Assembly (NCBI GenBank): GCA_964619955.1 | Contig: CAZUJF010000030.1 | Location: forward strand, 1 to 64,000 | DNA length: 64,000 bases | Source: JACQFK01 sp964619955 | Lineage (GTDB): Bacteria > Planctomycetota > MHYJ01 > JACPRB01 | Direction of reading: 5' to 3' | Shown: in pieces, positions 36,571 through 43,776 of the stretch | Layout of the letters: each line of letters opens with the position of its first letter | How positions within the stretch are numbered: the stretch's first letter is position 1 | Notes under the pieces: generated by a model | What the model saw: the letters and a program-made list of their open reading frames with translations, nothing else | The model's database searches: none | Told to the model about the DNA's origin: nothing | Translations under genes and position numbers: made by a program

Positions 36571-37055
36571 GGCTTCTTCTCCGTCGCTCGGGCGATCACA
36601 ACCTCGGCTTCCTCGTAGGCGTTGGCGAGTTCGCGGGAGGGACGCAGATGGAGTTCCTTGATCCGGGCGCCGCCGCCGCGCGCTTCGATGTCTTCGAGGA
36701 AGCGGACGAGCTGGGGGTGTTCCGCGTTGAGCAGGCGCAGGACGAGCTGGCGTTCGCGGCGGCCGCCGTCGCTGTCGCGTTCGTTCTCCGAGAGGTAGCC
36801 GAGCGAAACGCTGCGGGCGGCGGCGAGTTCCTGCGCGAGGGGTTTGAGCGAGCCGTCCGGGGTGGATGCAGGCGCCAGCGTCCCGAAGCGGCCCGGTTCC
36901 TTCGCCGCGAGTTTAAGGGCGGATTCGAGCTGGGTCTGGGCGCTCTCGCGTCCCGTCCGCGCGAGGCGGAGGGCGCCGAGGCGCTGGGTCATGAATCCCG
37001 CGGCGCCGAGCAGCGCGAGCAGTCCCAGGACGAGGGGCGCGAGCGAGCGCTTCAT
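36567..37055 (-). CDS. GspM-like type II secretion protein
   Basis: It encodes 162 residues from ATG 37055, overlapping the stop of the upstream gene (ATGA) and the start of gspK at its end. The longer open frame to 38036 is a shadow of that upstream gene. A single N-terminal membrane segment (LAPLVLGLLALLGAAGFM) is followed by a helix and a small alpha/beta domain (RQLVLRLLNAEHPQLVRFLEDIEARGG, IKELHLRPSRE), the architecture of GspM/PilO proteins. These pair with GspL in the inner-membrane platform. Assigned mainly by layout and position. Confidence 0.6.
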   Translation of the reverse strand: MKRSLAPLVLGLLALLGAAGFMTQRLGALRLARTGRESAQTQLESALKLAAKEPGRFGTLAPASTPDGSLKPLAQELAAARSVSLGYLSENERDSDGGRRERQLVLRLLNAEHPQLVRFLEDIEARGGGARIKELHLRPSRELANAYEEAEVVIARATEKKP

Positions 37056-38212
37056 GGGGAATAGTCCATCCGGAGCCGCACGTGGACCTGGCCTTCGCGG
37101 ACTTCCGAGTCGCCGCGCAGGGTCATTTTCTTCGACTGGCCGAGCGCGCCTTCGAGCTGGGCGGCGGCTTTGAGCGGGTCGTCCTTCGAGACGGGGAGGC
37201 GTCCGCTCAGGCGGCCTCCCTCGGGGGCGAGGTCGAGGGATTCGAGCGTGAGGCCGAGCGCGTCGGGGTCGGGCAGATGCCGGGCGAGTTCCCCCCAGAA
37301 GGCGAGGGCGGAGGCTTGTTTGGGGCCGACCGTGTCGCCCAGTTGTTCGCGGACGGCTTGGAGCAGTCGGCCGGGGCGCGGCTCTTGTCCGGGAAGCAGG
37401 CGGTCCCAGGCCTGGAGCTCGCGGGTGCGGAGTTGTTCGAGGACGGCGTTTTCCCGGGCGGCCTCCCTGTGGAAGCGCACGCCGAGGGCGGCGCAGAGGA
37501 GGGCGGCGGCGGCCGTGACTCCCAAGAGCGCATCGCGGAAGCGGCGCACGAAGGGGATTTGATACGACGGATGGTTGCGGAGGAGGTTCGGGACCGCTTC
37601 GGGATCGACCAAGGCGGCGGCAAGCGCCGCGGCTTGGGCAGGGAGGACTTCCAAGGTCTGGTAGCGGAGGGGTGCGACGTCGTCCGGAGCGCTCGTGGGG
37701 CGGACGCGCCACTGGGGGCTGCCGCGTCCGTCCAGCCGGATCTCGAGGCGTTCGCCGCCTGCGTTCAGGCAAAGCGCGCCGAAGAGGGCGGCGAGCGCTG
37801 CGGGGCTGCTGGTGACGAGGCTGAGTCCCTGGGCGGCCAGGGCGTCGAGCTGTGTTCTCTGGAGCGCGATGCCGAGGGCGGCCTTGCCGCGGGCGACGAC
37901 GTCGATGGCGAGAGGTTTGCTGCCGCCGTCCAGCGTGCGGGCTTCCGCGAGGGCGGTCTGGACCTTGAGATCGGCCTTGGGGGAGGTCCAGGAGCCCGCC
38001 TCGTCCAGGAGGGAGGGGGAGAGGGCGACGGCCCATGACGCGACGGGTTCGCGCAGGGGTGAGCGTTCGCGGAGGAGCTTGAGGATGACGTCGGGGGCGG
38101 GTTTCTCCGGGGTCTCGACGGACCAGCTCTGCACGAGGGTGAGCTCCGTCGGGTGAAGCGCAAGCGCTTGGCCGCCGGAGGGATAGAGACAGACGCCGAC
38201 ACGTAGAGCCAC
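37052..38212 (-). CDS. GspL-like type II secretion protein
   Basis: It encodes 386 residues from GTG 38212. The first ~230 residues form a cytoplasmic actin-like domain of the GspL/PilM kind ('WAVALSPSLLDEAG', 'LAIDVVARGKAALGIALQ'). Then come a membrane segment (ALLGVTAAAALLCAALGV), a helix (FHREAARENAVLEQL) and a periplasmic ferredoxin-like domain ending in VHVRLRMDYSP. GspL recruits the ATPase GspE to the membrane. First gene of the operon; most following genes overlap by four bases. Sequence conservation in this family is low, so the call leans on architecture and context. Confidence 0.65.
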   Translation of the reverse strand: MALRVGVCLYPSGGQALALHPTELTLVQSWSVETPEKPAPDVILKLLRERSPLREPVASWAVALSPSLLDEAGSWTSPKADLKVQTALAEARTLDGGSKPLAIDVVARGKAALGIALQRTQLDALAAQGLSLVTSSPAALAALFGALCLNAGGERLEIRLDGRGSPQWRVRPTSAPDDVAPLRYQTLEVLPAQAAALAAALVDPEAVPNLLRNHPSYQIPFVRRFRDALLGVTAAAALLCAALGVRFHREAARENAVLEQLRTRELQAWDRLLPGQEPRPGRLLQAVREQLGDTVGPKQASALAFWGELARHLPDPDALGLTLESLDLAPEGGRLSGRLPVSKDDPLKAAAQLEGALGQSKKMTLRGDSEVREGQVHVRLRMDYSP

Positions 38213-38285
38213 GAGTCCCCTATTCCAAAAACCCAGCCGGGCAGAGGTGTGAACTCCCGAGAACCTCCCTCAACCCTGGGGGGCC

Positions 38286-38315
38286 ATTCTAGCGGGGATA
38301 TGGGCCGGGGATCAA
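38286..38315 (-). promoter_or_regulatory. Putative promoter of the type II secretion operon
   Basis: On the minus strand TTGATC (38310-38315) and TAGAAT (38286-38291) are 18 nt apart. Transcription would start near 38279, leaving a leader of about 65 nt before the GspL-like gene. Confidence 0.5.
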
Positions 38316-38330
38316 TGGGGGATTTGGGCT

Positions 38331-38861
38331 TCAAGGCTTCGGGTTCAGGCGGGCGAGTTCCGCTTCCAAAGCGGTTCGGTCGGGCCAGTCGGGGGGTGCA
38401 AGCTGGAGGGCTTTTTTGAGGTCGAGGGCGGCGGCAGCTTTGTCGCCGGCCTTGGCGAGGGCGAGGCCGCGTCCGGCCCAGGCCTTGAGGTAGCGGGGAT
38501 CGGCTTCGAGGGCGCGGGTGAAGTCGGGCACGGCGGCCTTGGCGCCTCCGGCGCGCAGCCGGGCGACCCCGCGGTTGTACCAGGCCTCCAGGGGCGGGCT
38601 GGGAAGGCTCAGGCAGCGATCGTAGTCGGTGAGGGCCGCGTCCAAGTTGCCCGCCGCGGCGTGCGCGAGGCCCCGGTTGTTGAGCGCCAGGGCATGGTCG
38701 GGGACCTGGTCGAGGACTTCGTCATAGAGCTGGACGGCGCCGGCCGTGTCCCCGGCGTCCAGGCGGCGGTTGGCCTGGAACATGAGTTCGTCGGGGCTGA
38801 GGGAGATGCCCTGGCAGGCGGCGAGGGCGAGGCCCATCACGATTCCGCAGAGGCGCTGCAT
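38331..38861 (-). CDS. TPR lipoprotein
   Basis: It encodes 176 residues from ATG 38861. The signal peptide ends in a lipobox (LALAAC). The mature part is four TPR units, for example 'AVQLYDEVLDQVPDHALALNNRGLAHAAAGNLDAALTDYDRCL' and 'AVPDFTRALEADPRYLKAWAGRGLALAKAGDKAAAALDLKKAL'. It lies upstream of the secretion operon on the same strand. Some type II and type IV systems use TPR lipoproteins as pilotins, so it may help place the secretin, but that is a guess. A TATCCT stretch lies only 7 nt before the start codon. Confidence 0.75.
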   Translation of the reverse strand: MQRLCGIVMGLALAACQGISLSPDELMFQANRRLDAGDTAGAVQLYDEVLDQVPDHALALNNRGLAHAAAGNLDAALTDYDRCLSLPSPPLEAWYNRGVARLRAGGAKAAVPDFTRALEADPRYLKAWAGRGLALAKAGDKAAAALDLKKALQLAPPDWPDRTALEAELARLNPKP

Positions 38862-39043
38862 GCTTGAGAGGATACCAAGGGGCGGGGGTGAGGGCACTCA
38901 CTAGTTGGGGGTGCCCCGTTCCCGGGTGAAGAGTTCCGGATGGCCATTGGACCGTTGCCGCTTGTAAAGGCATTCGGGCGCTAGGTGCGGGTCTGCCTCG
39001 TCGCAAGAGATCTGCGCAAGGTCCACCTTGAGGGAGTCGAACT

Positions 39044-40771
39044 TTACATCAACCGCATCACCTTCAGATCGGCCGCCTGGAACCCGTGAAGGCGGATTGA
39101 GACGTGCCTTGGGATTTCCATGTCCGGCAAGGGTGTCATCAGCGGCTCCTGTTTCGCCACATCGGCTGCCGTGATCCGGCAAGTGATCATTCGGTCCCCG
39201 CCTCGAAGTTCCACCCGGGCCGACCCCACCCCGGGACGCAGTCCCAACGCCGACAGCACGATGGCAAAGCGGCCAGATTCCAGGCGGCAGGCGGTCGTGA
39301 ATTGAGGAGCAGCCGCGACGCAGACGACGCTCGCATCTGGAAACACCTTGGGCATCCAAGGGATGGGAATGGCCTGCCACACATCCAGAGAGGACTGCTC
39401 CTCGGCGACCGCCGCCGGTGCCCAGCGCTCGAAGAGATTCTCCGAAAGGTCGGAAACTTCCAGCACGACCCGTGCATCCCCCTTACCAACGGGCTCCGAT
39501 GTCACGCCTGGGAGGAGCCTGGGATGTGTGCGAGCTGCGCGGCGCATCCAGTCGACAAGGCGTCCCGCGACATTCGGACTGACCTCCGCCGACCGGGCAA
39601 TCTCGGCAAGCACCTTGTCTGCAGGGATCGATGGGCCTCCCTCCGCCTCCAGAGCCCCGGACTCCCGGAGCACTTGGGACGGCAGAGACACCCGGTGGGC
39701 CAATTTCGACAGGCAGTCCATCGCGCGGAAAAGCACGAGGGGCTCCACGTTCTCCGGCGGCGACACCTGATCTTCCGCGAGTCCGGGCAGCAGCGCATCC
39801 TGTATTGCCAGTTCGACCTGTTTCCGGTCCGCAGCCTGAGCGTGCATGAGCGCGTCGAGGGAGGCCTGCTCCCGATCGGAAAGGGCCTCTCCTTGAGCCG
39901 CCCCGAGTGCCTCAAGGATCTCAGCTTCACGACCTTCCTTCGGCATCAAACCCGCGCAGGCCTCGCAGGTTTCCAGGTGGCCGGTGAAGTCCTCCAGTCG
40001 TCCGCGGCAAGCCTCCACCGCGGCCGGATCCCTGGGATTCTTCAGCAGGGCCGTCCAGAGGTCGCAATCGGAGTCCGCCATGATCCGCTCCTTCTTTACC
40101 GGTCGTCCTTCCACCTTTGCCAATGAGGCGGCGAAGGCGGCCAGGATCCGCCGCCGTACCGCCCTGCCCTGCGACAAACTCATGCCAAGCGCCGAGGAAA
40201 CATCAGCCAAGGGCCTTCCCTCGCCCCACACACCCTTCGCCAGCGCACGGTCCGCGGGCTTGAACGCTTCTGGGTCCAGGAGCGCCGCAAGGCGCGCCAG
40301 GGCCTCCGCGCAGCGCTGCCGGTACGCATAGCGCCCCAGGTCGAAGCGCCGGGCGGCAGACCGCTCACGGAGGCCGTCGGCCACCCGGGCCTCCAGGAAT
40401 TCCCGGTCCCGCCCGGGCAGCCTCGCCAAGGCGCTCCGCATCCGCTCGATCGATGCGACATCGGGCTCCTCGACGGCCGGCAATGACGCGAGTGCATCGA
40501 GGGGCCTGAGCATGGCGCGCCACTTCGCCGCCCGAACCAGCCGCGGCCGCGTGAAGTGAAGGAACGCGGCGCTGAGGTAGGTTCCGAACGCCGCCTTCTC
40601 CGCGTCGAAGCGCTGTAGCACGCCCGGCCAGGCCTCTGCGCGAAAGTCGGCGACCAGGTCCGGTCCCTCGGTCAACACAGCGGGAAAACCTTGGCGGGAA
40701 AGCCGGGCCAGCACGGCGTACAACAGGGGTTGATAGTGATCGTAACCCTCTGGTTTCCAAGGAGCTGCCAT
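39044..40771 (-). CDS. Sigma-factor-like domain fused to zf-HC2-like zinc finger and a beta-rich C-terminal region
   Basis: It encodes 575 residues from ATG 40771 (GTG 40792 is also in frame). Residues ~45-200 look like an ECF sigma factor: FDAEKAAFGTYLSAAFLHFT, RLVRAAKWRAML, then 'ALARLPGRDREFLEARVADGLRERSAARRF' and a helix-turn-helix-like 'RPLADVSSALGMSLSQGRAVRRRIL'. From ~231 a zinc-finger-like motif follows (Cys, then HLETCEAC, i.e. HxxxCxxC as in anti-sigma zf-HC2). The remaining ~300 residues are unrecognised and have no membrane segment. An internal ATG at 40081 with a perfect ribosome binding site could give the zinc-finger half on its own. Confidence 0.55.
   Translation of the reverse strand: MAAPWKPEGYDHYQPLLYAVLARLSRQGFPAVLTEGPDLVADFRAEAWPGVLQRFDAEKAAFGTYLSAAFLHFTRPRLVRAAKWRAMLRPLDALASLPAVEEPDVASIERMRSALARLPGRDREFLEARVADGLRERSAARRFDLGRYAYRQRCAEALARLAALLDPEAFKPADRALAKGVWGEGRPLADVSSALGMSLSQGRAVRRRILAAFAASLAKVEGRPVKKERIMADSDCDLWTALLKNPRDPAAVEACRGRLEDFTGHLETCEACAGLMPKEGREAEILEALGAAQGEALSDREQASLDALMHAQAADRKQVELAIQDALLPGLAEDQVSPPENVEPLVLFRAMDCLSKLAHRVSLPSQVLRESGALEAEGGPSIPADKVLAEIARSAEVSPNVAGRLVDWMRRAARTHPRLLPGVTSEPVGKGDARVVLEVSDLSENLFERWAPAAVAEEQSSLDVWQAIPIPWMPKVFPDASVVCVAAAPQFTTACRLESGRFAIVLSALGLRPGVGSARVELRGGDRMITCRITAADVAKQEPLMTPLPDMEIPRHVSIRLHGFQAADLKVMRLM
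40079..40093 (-). promoter_or_regulatory. Strong internal ribosome binding site and start codon
   Basis: On the minus strand AAGGAG (40088-40093) stands 6 nt before ATG (40079-40081), in frame with the sigma-like fusion and exactly at the start of the zinc-finger half (MADSDCDLW). Confidence 0.5.
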
Positions 40772-40846
40772 TTTAGCTGTCGTTCCCTTCACGCCCTGTT
40801 ATTGTGCCGGGGCGGCCGATTGGTCGGAAAAATGTACCAAGAATCG

Positions 40847-40868
40847 TTCAACATTAATTAATATTCAA
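40847..40868. promoter_or_regulatory. AT-rich imperfect palindrome between divergent genes
   Basis: TTCAACATTAA and TTAATATTCAA are inverted repeats matching at 9 of 11 positions with no spacer. The palindrome ends 5 nt before the GTG of the metallophosphoesterase and lies in the only gap between it and the sigma-like fusion gene, so it may be a shared operator. Confidence 0.35.
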
Positions 40869-40873
40869 GGATC

Positions 40874-41884
40874 GTGCCGACCACCCCGCTGGTCACGCTG
40901 CTCCACGTCTCGGATCTCCATTTCGGTAACCTTGACCTGATCGGCGGATCCTCCATCCTCGAACCGGAAGTCCCCGCTTGGTGGCGCTGGCACCGGTCCT
41001 TTGACGGGTTCATGGGCCACCATTTCCGCGCCGTCGCCCAGCTGGCCGATTTTTTTCGCAACCTCCGAAAGGTGAACCCCGACCTCAAGCTCATTGTAAC
41101 CGGAGATGTCACCGCATACGGGACTCCTGCGCAGTTCGATCTAGCCCGGGAATACCTGACCAACGCCGCGGACATGGGCGGCGCCATGCCCTTGGGCCTG
41201 GGCGTACAGGATGCCGTCCAGCGCACGATCCCCGGAAACCACGACCACTGGCCTGGAACCGGGGCAATCTGCGGGGCTCCGTCGGCCGGCTTCGGGACCT
41301 TCTTCCGGGCAACCCCTTTCGTGGAGACCCTCCCTCTTGTCGGAAACCGGAAACTCGGGATTATCGGGATCAACACGGATGCCGAGGTGCACCCGCATCG
41401 ATTCCAGCGCCGGGCCGCCCGCGGTTCCTTCGTCTCCCAGTTGACGAAGGCGGACCGCGAGCTCCTGGAACAGCCTGCCCACGACCTCCGGGTCCTGCTC
41501 CTGCACCATTCTCCCGCCCACACGGGCTTCATCCTCGGCATCGATAGATCAAGCCGCGAGGCACTCCTCGCCTTCGCGAGACGCCGGGGCATTCGGATCC
41601 TGTTGTCCGGCCATGCTCATGTGCCTCTTTCGGAGGAACTCGGAACCGACGGACGTCGTCTTCTTGAGCTCCGCTGCGGGACCACGCTCCAGCGCGACGA
41701 GATCCCTTACGACTGGATCGCGAAAGGCGTCAAGGAGGAGAGACTCGTACCCAACACGCTTCTGCTTCACCGCCTCGTCGAGGACGGCGGCGGATTGGCG
41801 TGGGAGATGACCGTTCACCAACGAACCGAGCAGGGATTCATCGCCCAACCGGAGCACCCCGCCAGCGGCACCTGGCAGCTTTGA
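40874..41884 (+). CDS. Calcineurin-like metallophosphoesterase
   Basis: It encodes 336 residues from GTG 40874. All metal-binding blocks are present: HVSDLHFGN, VTGDVTAYG, PGNHDHWPG, LLLHHSP and SGHAHVPL. There is no signal peptide, so it is cytoplasmic. Such enzymes cleave phosphodiester or phosphomonoester bonds in nucleotides, nucleic acids, lipids or proteins; the substrate cannot be told. It is transcribed divergently from the sigma-like/zinc-finger fusion across an 81-102-nt gap with a palindrome, which hints at joint control. Confidence 0.85.
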   Translation: MPTTPLVTLLHVSDLHFGNLDLIGGSSILEPEVPAWWRWHRSFDGFMGHHFRAVAQLADFFRNLRKVNPDLKLIVTGDVTAYGTPAQFDLAREYLTNAADMGGAMPLGLGVQDAVQRTIPGNHDHWPGTGAICGAPSAGFGTFFRATPFVETLPLVGNRKLGIIGINTDAEVHPHRFQRRAARGSFVSQLTKADRELLEQPAHDLRVLLLHHSPAHTGFILGIDRSSREALLAFARRRGIRILLSGHAHVPLSEELGTDGRRLLELRCGTTLQRDEIPYDWIAKGVKEERLVPNTLLLHRLVEDGGGLAWEMTVHQRTEQGFIAQPEHPASGTWQL

Positions 41885-41978
41885 CCTATCACGGTCCCGC
41901 CGCCGCCGCGCCGGTGGTGCCGCCCTCCTTTATGAACTGCAGACTTCGCGTTCGCGGGTGAAGAGCCGAGCCCTCATT

Positions 41979-42026
41979 GCTCCATCCCGCCGTAGCTCGG
42001 CTGCGCCGAGCGTAGGCGGATGGAGC
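41979..42026. repeat. 48-nt palindromic repeat overlapping the 3' end of tRNA-Gly
   Basis: The arms 41979-42001 and 42005-42026 pair around a 3-nt loop: GCTCCATCC with GGATGGAGC, GCC with GGC, and GCTCGGC with GCCGAGC, with a small internal loop. The right arm includes the CCA and last bases of the tRNA. The element contains CCCGCCGTAGC, also present in the gspI and gspH leader repeats. As RNA it would also serve as a terminator for the tRNA. Confidence 0.6.
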
Positions 42027-42095
42027 GGGCGACCGGATTCGAACCGGCGACGTCCACCTTGGGAAGGTGGCATTCTACCACTGAATTACGCCCGC
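42021..42095 (-). tRNA. tRNA-Gly (anticodon CCC)
   Basis: On the minus strand the acceptor stem GCGGGCG (from 42095) pairs with CGCCCGC, then U and an encoded CCA (42021-42023). The anticodon stem CCACC/GGTGG encloses the loop TTCCCAA, so the anticodon is CCC. The T arm is CGCCGGTTCGAATCCGGTCG-like with the standard TTCGAAT. The length including CCA is 75 nt. Confidence 0.93.
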
Positions 42096-42106
42096 ACACG
42101 CCCGCG

Positions 42107-42153
42107 TTGCCGCAGACAGCCCCCATTCATATAATCCCCCACGTGGCGGTCAA
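42107..42153. promoter_or_regulatory. Back-to-back promoters for the tRNA and the downstream gene
   Basis: Plus strand: TTGCCG (42107-42112), 17 nt, TATAAT (42130-42135), with GTG 42143 only 7 nt later, so the mRNA would be leaderless. Minus strand: TTGACC (42148-42153), 16 nt, TATGAA (42126-42131), which would start the tRNA precursor about 24 nt upstream of its 5' end. The two -10 regions overlap. Confidence 0.5.
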
Positions 42154-42703
42154 GCAGAATCTCCCGGTCCTCTTCGCCCTCCTCATCGCCGGAGCCATCG
42201 CCGGCGGCGTGTTTTTGATCCAGCCCCCCGACGAGGACCAGCTCCGCCAGGCCGCCCAGGCCCATGCCGCCACCCTCGGCGACGTCCAGGAAGTCCTCCT
42301 CACCGGCTCCGTCGCCGAAGTCGTCCTCAAGAACCAGCACGTCTACTGGATCCAGTTCGAGAAGCGCGACGGCCGCTGGACCTTCGCCCGCGATGCCGGC
42401 CTCGAGTTCGAGCGTGCCATGAAGGATCCCCACGTCCAGGGCGAACTCGTGCAGCGCCTCGGACAGCGCCTCAGCCAGCGGCTCCGCATGGACGTCAAAT
42501 TCAAGGAGGGTCTCGAGTACCAGTACGGCATCCAGAAGGACGAACACGGCATGGCCGGACTCTGCCGCACCGGCTTCCTCTATCCGCCGGGGCAGGACGG
42601 CAAGGCCCGCCGCGGGCAATACCTCGAGGTCTTCCGCTGGAACGGCTCCTGCTGGAAAAGCGAAGGGGTCGGCTCGCTCTTCGACTCGACCGCGAAACCG
42701 TGA
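42143..42703 (+). CDS. Hypothetical membrane-anchored protein
   Basis: It encodes 186 residues from GTG 42143. The open frame goes back to 42020, but that part overlaps the tRNA and is not coding. One N-terminal hydrophobic segment (LPVLFALLIAGAIAGGVFLI) is followed by a soluble alpha/beta domain (HVYWIQFEKRDGRWTFARDA, then 'LVQRLGQRLSQRLRMDVKFKEGLEYQYGIQKDEHG'). No family was recognised. Its stop overlaps the methyltransferase start (GTGA), so both are in one operon. Confidence 0.6.
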   Translation: MAVKQNLPVLFALLIAGAIAGGVFLIQPPDEDQLRQAAQAHAATLGDVQEVLLTGSVAEVVLKNQHVYWIQFEKRDGRWTFARDAGLEFERAMKDPHVQGELVQRLGQRLSQRLRMDVKFKEGLEYQYGIQKDEHGMAGLCRTGFLYPPGQDGKARRGQYLEVFRWNGSCWKSEGVGSLFDSTAKP

Positions 42704-43704
42704 CCCTCCAAGAACTCCTCGAGCGTTACCGCGCCGAGCACGGCGGCTCCCTGGGCGAAACCGTCCACGGCGTGCTCGAACTCAGCGACCGCTTCAACGG
42801 CATCACCCCCTTTCGCCCCGGCTACCTCGCGAACGCCCCGCTGCGCCGCGCCTACGTCCAGTACTACCTCCCCGTCAACGCCGAAAAAGTCGCCCGCGTC
42901 CTCGCCGAACTCGCCCGCTATCGGCCCTTCGCGGGCAAGCCCCTCCGCGTCCTCGACTTCGGATGCGGCCCCGGCACCGCCTCGATCGCCTACCTGCTCG
43001 CCGGCGGCAGACCCTCCGAACTCTGCCTGGTGGACGTCGTCGACGAAGCCCTCGAGGACGCCCGCCGCTTCGCCCTCGACCTCGGCGTGCGCGCCCGCAC
43101 GCTCCACGAGGCCCCGCGCGGCGAGACCTTCGACCTCATCCTCGCCGCCAACGTCTGGTCCGAATACCTGCCCGCCCTCGAGCCGCTCGTCGCGTCCGAC
43201 GGGCACCTCGTCGTGATCGAGCCTGCCACGCAGAACGCCACCCGTCGTCTCATCGAGTGGCGGGACCGCAACGTCGCCGCCGGCTTCAAGGTCGCCGCGC
43301 CCTGTCTCGGACAGGCGGCCTGCCCCATGAAGAAGCGCGAGGACCTCTGGTGCCACCAGGACCTCCCCTGGCTGCGTCCCGCGAACATCGCGGAAATCGA
43401 CCGCCGCACGGGCTTCATCAAGGAGTCGCTCAAGTACAGCTACGTCGTGCTGACCCGGACGGGCGGCACGTTGTCGGACCTCGAAGGCCCCGACGCCCGG
43501 CGCCTGGTCTCGAACCTGCACAAGGAGAAGGGCAAGGCCTGGGCCTGGACCTGCGGGCGGGAAGGCCCCCTCTGCAAGCTCGAGGTCCTCACCCGCCACC
43601 GCGGCCCGGAGACGGCGGCGTTCTTCCATGCCGGCCGCGGCGACATCCTCGACGTGAAGGCGGAGGGGGAATTCTATCGCAGCGCCGGGCCGGTTTCGAA
43701 GTAG
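42700..43704 (+). CDS. Rsm22-like SAM-dependent methyltransferase
   Basis: It encodes 334 residues from GTG 42700. The SAM-binding motif is VLDFGCGPGTASIAYLLAGG with LCLVDVVDEAL as motif II. The N-terminal 'LRRAYVQYYLPVNAEKVARVL' and the Cys-rich segment APCLGQAACPMKKREDLWCH are typical of the Rsm22 family, whose mitochondrial members act on or with the small ribosomal subunit and bind an iron-sulphur cluster through these Cys. The C-terminal beta domain (CKLEVLTRHRG) also fits. A ribosome-linked role is likely by family. Confidence 0.75.
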   Translation: MTLQELLERYRAEHGGSLGETVHGVLELSDRFNGITPFRPGYLANAPLRRAYVQYYLPVNAEKVARVLAELARYRPFAGKPLRVLDFGCGPGTASIAYLLAGGRPSELCLVDVVDEALEDARRFALDLGVRARTLHEAPRGETFDLILAANVWSEYLPALEPLVASDGHLVVIEPATQNATRRLIEWRDRNVAAGFKVAAPCLGQAACPMKKREDLWCHQDLPWLRPANIAEIDRRTGFIKESLKYSYVVLTRTGGTLSDLEGPDARRLVSNLHKEKGKAWAWTCGREGPLCKLEVLTRHRGPETAAFFHAGRGDILDVKAEGEFYRSAGPVSK

Positions 43705-43713
43705 GTCCGTTCC

Positions 43714-43741
43714 TTGTCTGCCGCGCCGATTCTGCTATAAT
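43714..43741 (+). promoter_or_regulatory. Putative promoter of dnaN
   Basis: TTGTCT (43714-43719), 16 nt, TATAAT (43736-43741). Transcription would begin near 43748 with a short leader before ATG 43777. Confidence 0.6.
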
Positions 43742-43776
43742 CCGCGCTCCAAAAAGAACAGCGGGGGATCGGTCGC

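Noticed and set aside
38901..39380. 159-codon minus-strand frame between the TPR lipoprotein and the sigma-like gene
   Set aside because: Most of it overlaps the end of the sigma-like fusion gene in another frame; no motif and no ribosome binding site.
42020..42142. N-terminal extension of the 42143 gene
   Set aside because: This segment is the tRNA-Gly gene read on the other strand and its promoter; the GTG at 42143 fits the membrane segment better.
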